In this document: positions 1-7,949 of the stretch, in pieces | Position numbering within the stretch: position 1 is the stretch's first letter | Layout: every line of letters begins with the position of its first letter | Source of the DNA: Variovorax sp. Sphag1AA | GTDB lineage: Bacteria > Pseudomonadota > Gammaproteobacteria > Burkholderiales > Burkholderiaceae_C | Reading direction: 5' to 3' | Length of the DNA: 64,000 nucleotides | Assembly: GCF_014192575.1 (NCBI RefSeq) | Contig: NZ_JACHYC010000005.1 | Coordinates: 496,001 to 560,000 of the forward strand | Made by a program: the position numbers and the translations under genes | The notes under the pieces: generated by a model | What the model saw: only the letters and a program-made list of their open reading frames with translations | Databases searched by the model: none | Told to the model about the DNA's origin: nothing

Positions 1-275
1 GTGTTGGTCTCTGCGGGATTGCCCGGCAGCAGGCTGACCGTGGCGTCGATGAGGTCGCGCATCGCGCCTTCGATCTGGACGCGGCCCTCGACGTAGGCCT
101 CGCCGATGGCGCCGACCTGTCGGGTCGCGAGCTTCGCGAGGGCGGACCACTCGTTGAAAGCCAGCGTGACGCGGGAACCGGGCTTGGCAACCTGCCGGCC
201 GTCGGGCAGTTGCAGCGTGATGGGAACTGGCAGGGCGGAAAGCTGGGACTCGATCTTCGGTAACAGGCTTTGCAT
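1..275 (-). CDS. Cyclopropane-fatty-acyl-phospholipid synthase-like protein, N-terminal part (cut by window edge)
   Basis: Only the first 91 or so codons are in the window; the gene runs off the left edge. The reading frame starts at the ATG read leftwards from 275 (MQSLLPKIESQL). It contains the stretches LPDGRQVAKPGSRVTL and VGAIGEAYVEGRVQIEG, which resemble the N-terminal lipid-binding region that precedes the SAM methyltransferase domain in the CFA synthase family. That family methylenates unsaturated acyl chains of membrane phospholipids. The catalytic domain is not visible, so the call rests on the N-terminal pattern alone. The gene diverges from the CoA-aromatic operon that starts at 383, and the two share a 107-bp promoter region. 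Confidence 0.65.
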   Translation of the reverse strand, partial: MQSLLPKIESQLSALPVPITLQLPDGRQVAKPGSRVTLAFNEWSALAKLATRQVGAIGEAYVEGRVQIEGAMRDLIDATVSLLPGNPAETN

Positions 276-346
276 GTTACTGATTCTTGCGAGCGCGCGC
301 GGCCGCGTCAACTGGGGTACCCGGGCAAACCCGGTGCGGGCATGGG

Positions 347-374
347 TTGACACTAGATCGTTTATGTCTAAACT
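347..374 (+). promoter_or_regulatory. Sigma-70-like promoter of the aminobenzoyl-CoA operon
   Basis: A perfect -35 box TTGACA lies at 347-352. A -10-like TAAACT lies at 369-374, 16 bp away and matching TATAAT at 4 of 6 positions. The likely transcription start is 6-8 bp further, just before the ATG at 383, so the leader would be very short. The -10 is covered by the palindrome described separately, which suggests repression. Confidence 0.55.
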
Positions 375-379
375 ATTTA
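354..379. promoter_or_regulatory. Palindromic operator, probable MarR site
   Basis: GTTTA (360-364), TGTC, TAAAC (369-373) is a perfect 5-4-5 inverted repeat. The symmetry continues imperfectly outwards (AT/AT at 357-358 and 375-376, TA/TA at 354-355 and 378-379). It overlaps the -10 box and start-site region. MarR dimers usually bind 16-22 bp palindromes of this kind, and a MarR gene is the second gene of the operon, so autoregulated repression relieved by a CoA-ester or aromatic ligand is likely. This is an inference from position and symmetry. Confidence 0.55.
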
Positions 380-382
380 TCC

Positions 383-2743
383 ATGAATAGCTCAACCCCG
401 AACCTTCACCGCGTGTTGTGCATTGGCGGCGGCCCAGCCGGCCTGTATTTCGCGCTGTTGATGAAAGCCCGGCAGCCAGCCCTCGACATCACGGTGGTCG
501 AGCGCAACCGCCCATTCGACACCTTCGGCTGGGGTGTCGTGCTCAGCGACCAGACGCTCGACAACCTGGCCGCGGCGGACCCGGAAACGGCAAAGCTCAT
601 CGGTGGCGAGTTCCATCACTGGGATGACATCCAGGTGTTCTTCAAGGGCCGCCAGGTGCGTTCCGGCGGACACGGCTTCTGCGGCATCGGCCGCAAGCGG
701 CTGCTGAACATCCTGCAGGAGCGCTGCCTCGCGCTCGGCGTGAAGCTGGTGTTCGAAACCGACGTCACCGACGACCAGGCACTGGCCGCGCAGTACAACG
801 CCGATCTGGTGATTGCGAGCGACGGCCTCAACAGCCGCATCCGCCAGCGATATGCGGACGTCTACGACCCCGACATCGACCTGCGTGAGTGCCGCTTCGT
901 ATGGCTCGGTACGCACCAGACCTTCGACGCCTTCACCTTCGCGTTCGAAGAGACGGAGCACGGCTGGTTCCAGGCGCACGCCTACCAGTTCGACAACGAC
1001 ACCTCCACCTTCATCGTCGAGACGCCGGAAGAAGTGTGGAAGGCCCACGGCCTCGACCAGATGGAGCAGCCGGAGGCCATCGCGTTCTGCGAAAACATGT
1101 TCGCGAAGTACCTCGGCGGACACAAGCTCATCAGCAACGCGACGCACCTGCGCGGTTCGGCCAACTGGATCCGCTTCCCGCGCGTGATCTGCAAGCACTG
1201 GACGCATCACATCAACGTGAACGGGCGTGACGTGCCGGTGGTGCTCATGGGCGATGCCGCGCACACCGCGCACTTCTCGATCGGCTCCGGCACCAAGCTG
1301 GCGCTGGAGGATGCCATCGACCTCGCGAACGAGTTCGGCACCGGTCACGGCATCGACGACGTGCTGACCGCCTACGAAGCCCGTCGCAGCGTCGAAGTGC
1401 TCAAGATCCAGAACGCCGCGCGCAACTCGACCGAATGGTTCGAGAACGTCGACCGCTACACCGGCATGGAGATCGAGCAGTTCGCCTACTCGCTGCTCAC
1501 CCGCTCGCAGCGCATCAGCCACGAGAACCTGCGCCTGCGCGATGCGACCTGGCTCAACGGTTACGAGCAATGGCTGGCCGGCGGCAAGCCGCTGCCGCCG
1601 ATGCTGATGCCGCTGAACGTGCGAGGCCTCACGCTCAAGAACCGAATCGTGGTCTCGCCGATGGCGACCTATAGCGCGGTCGATGGCGTGCCACAGGACT
1701 TCCTGCTCGTGCACCTCGGCGCCCGCGCGCTGGGTGGCGCCGGCATGGTGTTTGTCGAGATGACCAGCCCGACGCCCGAAGGCCGCATTACCCCCGGATG
1801 CACCGGGCTCTACAACGACGAACAGCAGGCGGCTTTCAAGCGCATCGTCGATTTCGTGCACTCGCAATCGACCGCGAAGATCGCGATGCAGCTCGGTCAC
1901 AGCGGGCCCAAGGGCTCGACGCAGGTCGGCTGGGAAGGTACGGACGAGCCGCTGCTGCAAGGCAACTGGCCGCTTCTGTCCGCCAGCGCCCTGCAGTACG
2001 GCGAACAGAACCAGATGCCGGCGCAGATGTCGCGCACCGACATGGACCTGATGCGCGACCAGTTCGTTGCCTCGACGAAGCGCGCTGCCGAAGCAGGCTT
2101 CGACTGGCTCGAACTGCACTGCGCGCACGGCTATCTGCTGTCGTCCTTCCTGAGTCCGCTGACGAATCTGCGCACCGACGAGTACGGCGGCAGCCTCGAA
2201 AACCGCCTGCGGTATCCGCTCGAGGTGTTCCGTGCCATGCGCGCTGCATGGCCTGCCGAACGGCCGATGAGCGTGCGGATCTCTGCGCACGACTGGGCAC
2301 CCGGCGGCAACACAGCTGATGACGCAGTCGAGATGGCGCGCGCCTTCAAGGAGGCTGGAGCCGATTTCATCGACGTGTCGTCAGGCCAGACCACCCGCGC
2401 CGCCAAGCCTGTGTACGGACGCATGTACCAGACGCCTTTCGCGGACCGCATCCGCAACGAAGTCGGCATTTCCACCATCGCGGTTGGCGCGATCACCGAT
2501 GCCGACCAGGCGAACAGCATCATCGCCGCAGGCCGTGCCGACCTCTGCGCTCTTGCGCGGCCGCACCTTGCCGATCCGGCATGGACGCTGCACGAGACCG
2601 CCAAGCTGCAGAACCGCGACGTCGACTGGCCGAAGCAATACCTGAGCGGCCGCGACCAGATGTACCGCGAGATCGCGAAGCAGCAGCAACTTGCGGCCGC
2701 CATGGCAGCGGGACAGCGCCCTGCCGCCGAAGAGAGCCACTGA
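383..2743 (+). CDS. 2-aminobenzoyl-CoA monooxygenase/reductase family protein (also annotated as bifunctional salicylyl-CoA 5-hydroxylase/oxidoreductase)
   Basis: This 786-residue two-domain flavoenzyme starts at the ATG at 383, because the upstream in-frame codons lie in promoter DNA. Residues 1-400 are a p-hydroxybenzoate-hydroxylase-type FAD monooxygenase with a Rossmann motif GGGPAG (15-20) and GDAAH near 290. Residues from about 405 to 770 are an Old-Yellow-Enzyme-type FMN domain starting PLNVRGLTLKNRIVVSPMA and containing LRTDEYGGSLENR. This fusion is the hallmark of the aerobic anthranilate enzyme, which hydroxylates 2-aminobenzoyl-CoA at C5 and then reduces the ring. Salicylyl-CoA 5-hydroxylases look alike, but the downstream hydratase, dehydrogenase and Rid protein fit the aminobenzoyl-CoA route better. 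It is the first gene of a six-gene overlapping operon. Confidence 0.85.
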   Translation: MNSSTPNLHRVLCIGGGPAGLYFALLMKARQPALDITVVERNRPFDTFGWGVVLSDQTLDNLAAADPETAKLIGGEFHHWDDIQVFFKGRQVRSGGHGFCGIGRKRLLNILQERCLALGVKLVFETDVTDDQALAAQYNADLVIASDGLNSRIRQRYADVYDPDIDLRECRFVWLGTHQTFDAFTFAFEETEHGWFQAHAYQFDNDTSTFIVETPEEVWKAHGLDQMEQPEAIAFCENMFAKYLGGHKLISNATHLRGSANWIRFPRVICKHWTHHINVNGRDVPVVLMGDAAHTAHFSIGSGTKLALEDAIDLANEFGTGHGIDDVLTAYEARRSVEVLKIQNAARNSTEWFENVDRYTGMEIEQFAYSLLTRSQRISHENLRLRDATWLNGYEQWLAGGKPLPPMLMPLNVRGLTLKNRIVVSPMATYSAVDGVPQDFLLVHLGARALGGAGMVFVEMTSPTPEGRITPGCTGLYNDEQQAAFKRIVDFVHSQSTAKIAMQLGHSGPKGSTQVGWEGTDEPLLQGNWPLLSASALQYGEQNQMPAQMSRTDMDLMRDQFVASTKRAAEAGFDWLELHCAHGYLLSSFLSPLTNLRTDEYGGSLENRLRYPLEVFRAMRAAWPAERPMSVRISAHDWAPGGNTADDAVEMARAFKEAGADFIDVSSGQTTRAAKPVYGRMYQTPFADRIRNEVGISTIAVGAITDADQANSIIAAGRADLCALARPHLADPAWTLHETAKLQNRDVDWPKQYLSGRDQMYREIAKQQQLAAAMAAGQRPAAEESH

Positions 2744-3219
2744 TGGACCTCGAGGCCAGGGCCCACAGCGAGCATCCGGAGGAGCTGCGCCTCTGGCTGC
2801 GCCTGCTGACCTGCACGCAGCTCATCGAGAAGCAAGTCCGCAACGAACTTCGCGAGCAGTTCGCGACGACGCTGCCGCGTTTCGACCTGATGTCGCAGCT
2901 CGAACGCGCGCCTGAAGGCCTGAAGATGAACGAGCTGTCGCGCCGAATGATGGTCACCGGCGGCAACGTCACCGGCATCACCGACCAACTCGTGTCCGAA
3001 GGCCTCGTGGAGCGGGTCGACGTCGAAGGCGATCGCCGCGCCTGGCGCGTGCGCCTCACCTCGCGCGGCCGCAAGCTCTTCAACGACATGGCACAGCAAC
3101 ACGAGGCATGGATCTGCGAAGCGTTCTCCGCGTTGAACCCGAAGGAGATCGCGCAACTTCACAAGCTGCTCGGCAAGGTCAAGCAGCACTCACATCAACA
3201 ATTGGCGGAGGCTCTATGA
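2743..3219 (+). CDS. MarR-family transcriptional regulator of the aminobenzoyl-CoA operon
   Basis: This 158-residue protein starts at 2743, where its ATG shares one base with the preceding TGA stop, and it ends in an ATGA overlap with the next gene. The middle (residues about 45-110) has the MarR winged helix, including LPRFDLMSQLERAPEGLKM, MNELSRRMMVTGGNVTGITD and the wing stretch VEGDRRAWRVRLTSRG. Family members are dimeric repressors released by aromatic acids or their CoA esters. Its place inside the operon and the palindrome over the operon promoter suggest autoregulation, with a pathway CoA-thioester as the likely ligand. The ligand is an inference. Confidence 0.9.
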   Translation: MDLEARAHSEHPEELRLWLRLLTCTQLIEKQVRNELREQFATTLPRFDLMSQLERAPEGLKMNELSRRMMVTGGNVTGITDQLVSEGLVERVDVEGDRRAWRVRLTSRGRKLFNDMAQQHEAWICEAFSALNPKEIAQLHKLLGKVKQHSHQQLAEAL

Positions 3220-4070
3220 AGCACTACATCGGCGCGGACAATCCCATGCGCGCCCAGTTCGATCCAAAGGCGGGCTATCAGGCCAAGCACTTTTCCTGGT
3301 CGTTCAAGGACGGCGTCGGAACGGTCACGCTCAACAGACCCGAGCGCAAGAACCCGCTGACCTTCGACTCGTACGCCGAGTTGCGCGACCTGTTCCGCGC
3401 GCTCTACTTTGCAACCGATGTGAAGTCGATCGTCGTGACCGGCGCGGGCGGCAACTTCTGCTCGGGCGGCGATGTGCACGAGATCATCGGCCCGCTGACG
3501 AAGATGCAAATGCCTGAGCTGCTGGAGTTCACGCGCATGACGGGTGACCTGGTGAAGGCGATCCGCCATTGCCCGCAGCCGATCGTCGGTGCGATCGACG
3601 GCGTCTGCGCGGGCGCCGGCGCGATGATCGCGCTGGCCTGCGACATCCGCTACGGAACACCTTCGACGAAGACTGCATTCCTGTTCACGCGCGTCGGACT
3701 TGCCGGTGCCGACATGGGTGCCTGCGCATTGCTGCCGCGCGTGATCGGCCAGGGTCGTGCTTCGGAGTTGCTCTTCACGGGTCGCGCGATGAACGCTCAG
3801 GAAGGCCTCGCATGGGGCTTCTTCAATGCGCTGCATGAAGGCGATGGCTTGGTCGATGCTGCGACCGCGATGGCACGCGAGCTGGCACAAGGCCCGACCT
3901 TCGCGCACGGAATGACCAAGACCATGCTGTCGCAGGAATGGGCGATGACCATCGACCAGGCCATCGAGGCCGAAGCGCAGGCGCAGGCGATCTGCATGCA
4001 GACCGAGGACTTCAAGCGCGCGTTCGAAGCCTTCGCGGCCAAGCGCAAGCCCGTCTTCGAGGGGGACTGA
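3216..4070 (+). CDS. Enoyl-CoA hydratase/isomerase family protein
   Basis: This 284-residue crotonase-fold protein starts at the ATG at 3216 that overlaps the MarR stop (ATGA). The oxyanion-hole segments are visible: NFCSGGDVHEI at about residues 79-89 and VCAGAGAMIALACDIR further on, with FLFTRVGLAGADMGA in the region that carries catalytic acids in hydratases. The C-terminus EAFAAKRKPVFEG is the usual end of the fold. In the aminobenzoyl-CoA pathway the reduced, non-aromatic CoA thioester is thought to be broken down by beta-oxidation-like steps, and a hydratase or ring-opening hydrolase is expected. Its exact reaction cannot be read from sequence. Confidence 0.9.
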   Translation: MKHYIGADNPMRAQFDPKAGYQAKHFSWSFKDGVGTVTLNRPERKNPLTFDSYAELRDLFRALYFATDVKSIVVTGAGGNFCSGGDVHEIIGPLTKMQMPELLEFTRMTGDLVKAIRHCPQPIVGAIDGVCAGAGAMIALACDIRYGTPSTKTAFLFTRVGLAGADMGACALLPRVIGQGRASELLFTGRAMNAQEGLAWGFFNALHEGDGLVDAATAMARELAQGPTFAHGMTKTMLSQEWAMTIDQAIEAEAQAQAICMQTEDFKRAFEAFAAKRKPVFEGD

Positions 4071-4073
4071 TCC

Positions 4074-5267
4074 ATGGCCGCTTCTTCTGTCGATCCTTCG
4101 ACGAGCCATCTCTCGCTGCCGTTCTTCGACGAAGCGCATCGTGCGCTCGCGCGCGATCTGCTGCCTTGGGCGCGTGCGCAGTCGGTGGACGAGCGTGACG
4201 ACCGCGCCGCCTGCCGCGACTGGGTGCGACGGCTGGGCGACGCTGGTTGGTTGCGCTACTGCGTGCCTGCTGCGTCTGGCGGTGCGCTCGACCGACTCGA
4301 TTCGCGCGCGCTGGTGCTGCTGCGGGAGACGCTCGCGTTTCACTCGCCACTCGCTGACTTCGCCTTCGCGATGCAGGGCCTGGGCAGCGGCGCGATCACG
4401 CTCGCGGGCACTGCCGAGCAGCATGCGAACTACCTGACACCCGTTGGGCGCGGCGACAAGATTGCTGCCTTTGCACTGAGCGAACCCGAAGCGGGCTCCG
4501 ACGTCGGCGCCATGGCGATGCGCGCGGAGGCCACGGCCGACGGCTGGCGCCTGACTGGCGAGAAAACCTGGATCAGCAATGGCGGCCTCGCCGATTTCTA
4601 TTGCGTGTTCGCCAAGACTGATCCGACCGCCGGTTCCCGCGGTATCACCGCATTCATCGTCGATGCGAAGACGCCGGGACTCGACACCTCGTCACACATC
4701 GACGTGATGGCGCCGCATCCGCTGGCCACGCTGCGCTTCGACGGCTGTGTGATTCCGCGCAGCGCACAGCTCGGAGAGTTGAATGGCGGATTCAAGCTGG
4801 CCATGCGCACGCTGGACATCTTCCGCGCCTCCGTCGCCGGCGCCGCACTGGGCATGGGGCGTCGCGCGCTGACAGAAGCCATTCAGCACGCACAGAAGCG
4901 CAAGATGTTCGGGCAGACGCTGGCGGACTTCCAGCTGACGCAAGCCAAGCTCGGCGAGATGGCCGCCCTGATCGATGCGGGCGCGCTGCTGACCTATCGC
5001 GCAGCCTGGATGCGTGACGACAGCGAACGTCGCGGCGAACCCGCCGTCGGCGACCTCACCGCCGCAGCCGCAATGGCCAAGATGACCGCCACCGAGAACG
5101 CCAGTCGGGTCATCGACATGGCGCTGCAGATGCACGGCGGCCTGGGCGTCAAGGTCGGCACCAAGGTCGAAAGCCTCTATCGCGACATCCGCTCGCTGCG
5201 CATCTACGAAGGCGCGACGGAGGTTCAGCAACTCATCATCGGCAAATCCGTACTGAGGACCAAATGA
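4074..5267 (+). CDS. Acyl-CoA dehydrogenase family protein
   Basis: This 397-residue flavoprotein has the standard acyl-CoA dehydrogenase order: an alpha-helical N-terminus, the FAD-contacting ALSEPEAGSDVGA and TGEKTWISNGG segments, and a C-terminal helical domain. IYEGATEVQQLIIGKS at the end places a glutamate at residue 379, the position of the catalytic base in many members. It would oxidise a CoA thioester of the ring-reduced or ring-opened intermediate and pass electrons to electron-transfer flavoprotein. It starts 3 bp after the hydratase stop and overlaps the ligase start by 4 bp. Confidence 0.9.
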   Translation: MAASSVDPSTSHLSLPFFDEAHRALARDLLPWARAQSVDERDDRAACRDWVRRLGDAGWLRYCVPAASGGALDRLDSRALVLLRETLAFHSPLADFAFAMQGLGSGAITLAGTAEQHANYLTPVGRGDKIAAFALSEPEAGSDVGAMAMRAEATADGWRLTGEKTWISNGGLADFYCVFAKTDPTAGSRGITAFIVDAKTPGLDTSSHIDVMAPHPLATLRFDGCVIPRSAQLGELNGGFKLAMRTLDIFRASVAGAALGMGRRALTEAIQHAQKRKMFGQTLADFQLTQAKLGEMAALIDAGALLTYRAAWMRDDSERRGEPAVGDLTAAAAMAKMTATENASRVIDMALQMHGGLGVKVGTKVESLYRDIRSLRIYEGATEVQQLIIGKSVLRTK

Positions 5268-6883
5268 CCGCAAGTGCGCAAATCGACCGCTTCGTGCATG
5301 ACCGGCTTCCGCCGGCCGATCAGCTGCCGATCTTCCGGTACGACCTGCCCGAGCTTCAACTGCCCGATCAGTTGAATCTGGTCGAGGAGTTGCTGGACAA
5401 GGCGGCGGACAAGGGCTTTGCGGACAAGCCGATGTTGCGCTCACCGGGACGAACGCTCACGTATGCGGAGGCCGCCGTCGAGGTCAACCGGATCGCGCAG
5501 GTGCTGACCGAGGACCTCGGCCTAGTGCCCGGCAATCGCGTGCTGCTGCGTGGCGGGAATTCGATTCCGATGGCCCTTGGGTGGCTCGCGGTGGTCAAGG
5601 CCGGCATGATCGCCGTCGCGACCATGCCGCTGCTTCGTGCCAAGGAGCTCGGCGACATCCTCGAGAAGTCGCAGCCTTCCGCGGCACTGTGCGACGGGAA
5701 GCTGCTCGACGAGCTGCAGACCGCACAGCAGGCGCATCCGGTGCTCAAGACGATCGTGGCTTTCAACCACCCCGATGCGCCGGATTCGCTGTCCGCACGG
5801 GCCTCGACCAAGAGCGGCGTATTCACCGCGTGCCCGACGTCCGCAGATGACATCGCACTGTTGGCTTTCACTTCCGGGACAACCGGTAAGCCGAAGGCAC
5901 CAGTCACCACACACCGCGATGTCATCGCGATGTGCCAGACATGGCCTCGCCATATCTTGCAGGCACGCAGTGATGACATCGTGATCGGCTCGCCGCCATT
6001 GGCCTTCACTTTCGGGCTCGGTGGGCTGTTGATCTTCCCGATGTGGGCAGGCGCATCGGTGTACTTCCATGACGGCCCGTACACGCCCGAATCGATGGTG
6101 CAGGTCATCCGGAATGTCGGCGCGACCATCTGCTACACGGCGCCGACTTTCTATCGCCAGATGGCGGTATTCGCGAAGCAGCATGGCGTGCCCAGTCTGC
6201 GTATCAGCGTCAGCGCAGGCGAGGCGCTACCCGATGCAACTCGGCAGTTGTGGAAGCAGGCGACGGGCATCGAGATGCTCGACGGCATCGGCGGCACCGA
6301 GGTATTTCACATCTACATCTCGGCCGCTGGCGACCAGGTGCGGCGTGGCGCAGTCGGCAAGGCGGTGCCGGGCTTTACCGCGCGGATCGTCGACGACAAC
6401 GGCAACGAGGTGCCGCGTGGCACGGTGGGCAAGTTGGCCATCGTCGGTCCCGTGGGTTGCCGCTACCTTGAAGATCCGCGTCAGGCCGACTACGTCAAGA
6501 AGGGCTGGAACTACCCGGGCGACGCCTTCGTCGAGGACGAGGACGGCTACTTCTTCTATCAATCGCGTGCCGACGACATGATCGTGACCGCGGGCTACAA
6601 CGTCGGCGGCCCCGAGGTTGAAGACGCGCTGCTGAAGCATCCGGCAGTGGCCGAATGCGGCGTCATCGGCAAGCCCGACGAAGAGCGCGGCATGATCGTG
6701 AAGGCATTCTGCGTGCTCAAGCCGGGCCATACAGGCGATGCCGCGCTGATCAAGTCGCTGCAGGACCACGTCAAAGCGACCATCGCTCCTTTCAAATATC
6801 CCCGGGAAGTCGCGTTCGTGGCCAACCTGCCGCGCACCGAGACCGGAAAACTCCAACGATTCAAACTGAGGCAACTCGCATGA
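5264..6883 (+). CDS. AMP-forming aromatic acid-CoA ligase, probable 2-aminobenzoate-CoA ligase
   Basis: This 539-residue ANL-superfamily enzyme has the ATP-binding loop SGTTGKPKA near residue 203, the later DGIGGTEVFHIY motif (A5-like) and the C-terminal catalytic lysine in TETGKLQRFKL (K529). The sequence resembles the benzoate/2-aminobenzoate-CoA ligase branch. In this operon it would activate anthranilate to 2-aminobenzoyl-CoA, the substrate of the first gene product. Salicylate is the main alternative substrate. The start ATG overlaps the dehydrogenase stop (ATGA at 5264-5267), so translation is coupled. Confidence 0.85.
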   Translation: MTASAQIDRFVHDRLPPADQLPIFRYDLPELQLPDQLNLVEELLDKAADKGFADKPMLRSPGRTLTYAEAAVEVNRIAQVLTEDLGLVPGNRVLLRGGNSIPMALGWLAVVKAGMIAVATMPLLRAKELGDILEKSQPSAALCDGKLLDELQTAQQAHPVLKTIVAFNHPDAPDSLSARASTKSGVFTACPTSADDIALLAFTSGTTGKPKAPVTTHRDVIAMCQTWPRHILQARSDDIVIGSPPLAFTFGLGGLLIFPMWAGASVYFHDGPYTPESMVQVIRNVGATICYTAPTFYRQMAVFAKQHGVPSLRISVSAGEALPDATRQLWKQATGIEMLDGIGGTEVFHIYISAAGDQVRRGAVGKAVPGFTARIVDDNGNEVPRGTVGKLAIVGPVGCRYLEDPRQADYVKKGWNYPGDAFVEDEDGYFFYQSRADDMIVTAGYNVGGPEVEDALLKHPAVAECGVIGKPDEERGMIVKAFCVLKPGHTGDAALIKSLQDHVKATIAPFKYPREVAFVANLPRTETGKLQRFKLRQLA

Positions 6884-7275
6884 TCAAACTCCTCCAACCT
6901 CCTGGCTGGGCTCCCCCGAAGGGCTACGCGAACGGCGTGGCCGCACGCGGAACGATGGTGTTCGTCGGTGGACAAATCGGCTGGAATGCGCAACAGCAAT
7001 TCGAGTCCGACGATTTCATCGAGCAAACAGGACTGGCGCTGCGGAACATTGTTGAAGTGCTGCGCGAGGCTGGCGCCGGGCCCGAGCACATGGTGCGTAT
7101 GACCTGGTACGTGACCGACCGCGATGAATACAACCGGCGCTTGGGTGAACTTGGCCCGGTGTATCGCGATGCGATGGGACGCAACTTTCCTGCGATGACT
7201 TGCGTACAGGTGGCTGCGTTGGTTGAATCGCGCGCGAAGGTCGAGATCGAGGTGACCGCTGTGATCCCTGATTGA
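6880..7275 (+). CDS. Rid (YjgF/YER057c) family protein lacking the canonical arginine
   Basis: This 131-residue protein starts at the ATG overlapping the ligase stop (ATGA at 6880-6883). The Rid fold is visible in MVFVGGQIGW, VRMTWYVTDRDEYN and the C-terminal FPAMTCVQVAAL. In canonical RidA the last segment reads PAR-S/T and its arginine binds the substrate carboxylate; here it is methionine. Rid proteins hydrolyse enamines or imines to ketones plus ammonia. The aminobenzoyl-CoA pathway makes a cyclic enamine thioester with no free carboxylate, so loss of the arginine would fit a deaminase for that intermediate. The function is an inference from context. Confidence 0.85.
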   Translation: MIKLLQPPGWAPPKGYANGVAARGTMVFVGGQIGWNAQQQFESDDFIEQTGLALRNIVEVLREAGAGPEHMVRMTWYVTDRDEYNRRLGELGPVYRDAMGRNFPAMTCVQVAALVESRAKVEIEVTAVIPD

Positions 7276-7306
7276 GTACGGCCCGACGAATCGAGCGCGC
7301 AAATGC

Positions 7307-7336
7307 AAAAGGCCCACTTGAAAAAGTGGGCCTTTT
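7307..7336. terminator. Bidirectional intrinsic terminator between ridA-like gene and tRNA-fMet
   Basis: A perfect 13-bp inverted repeat, AAAAGGCCCACTT at 7307-7319 and AAGTGGGCCTTTT at 7324-7336, closes a GAAA loop. The A/T ends give a U-tract on both strands, so it can stop the catabolic operon from the left and the ribosomal operon plus tRNA from the right. Confidence 0.9.
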
Positions 7337-7372
7337 GACATGGCCTAATGACTCAAAGAATCATCAGATATT

Positions 7373-7449
<77 letters not shown>

Positions 7450-7467
7450 GCAGACAGAAATTATAGC

Positions 7468-7866
7468 TTATTCCGCAGCGGCTTGCTCGTCGGCAGCCTC
7501 GGAAACTTCAGGACGATCGACCAATTCGACGAGCGCCATGGGTGCGTTGTCGCCAACGCGGAAACCCATCTTCAGGATACGGGTGTAGCCACCAGGACGG
7601 GCCTGGTAACGCGGGCCGAGTTCACCGAAGAGCTTCACGACGTTGTCGCGATTGCGCAGGCGATCGAAAGCGAGCCGCTTGTTGGCAACCGTCGGCTTCT
7701 TGGCGAGCGTGATCATCGGCTCGATGACGCGACGCAGTTCCTTGGCCTTCGGGACCGTGGTCTTGATGACTTCGTGCTCGATGAGCGAGTTCATCATGTT
7801 CTGCAGCATCGCGAGGCGGTGCGAGCTGGTGCGGTTGAGTTTGCGGAGTCCGTGTCCGTGACGCAT
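7468..7866 (-). CDS. rplQ: 50S ribosomal protein L17
   Basis: This 132-residue protein starts MRHGHGLRKLNRTSSHR, the universal L17 N-terminus, which fixes the start at 7866 rather than at the more upstream in-frame Met. L17 sits near the peptide exit tunnel of the large subunit. It is the last protein gene of the alpha operon, 83 bp after rpoA, with a small hairpin and T-run in the gap. The C-terminus has a short acidic/alanine extension (VSEAADEQAAAE). Confidence 0.98.
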   Translation of the reverse strand: MRHGHGLRKLNRTSSHRLAMLQNMMNSLIEHEVIKTTVPKAKELRRVIEPMITLAKKPTVANKRLAFDRLRNRDNVVKLFGELGPRYQARPGGYTRILKMGFRVGDNAPMALVELVDRPEVSEAADEQAAAE

Positions 7867-7884
7867 GGTGCTTTCCTTTACTTT

Positions 7885-7915
7885 ATAAAAACAGGCAGCC
7901 GTATCAGGTACTGCC
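7885..7915 (-). terminator. Hairpin plus T-run between rpoA and rplQ (possible attenuator)
   Basis: On the minus strand GGCAG and CTGCC (7911-7915 and 7894-7898) can pair around a 12-nt loop and are followed by TGTTTTTAT. The stem is short, so termination would be partial at most. It lies about 20 bp ahead of the rplQ start. Similar structures lie in the two preceding intercistronic gaps. Confidence 0.35.
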
Positions 7916-7949
7916 CGGTGCACAGGCCCAGAAGGCCCAATTCAAAAAA

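Noticed and set aside
392..2290. 632-residue minus-strand open frame opposite the monooxygenase/reductase
   Set aside because: It is a shadow of high-GC coding DNA: the plus strand encodes an intact two-domain flavoenzyme and the shadow has no recognisable domain.
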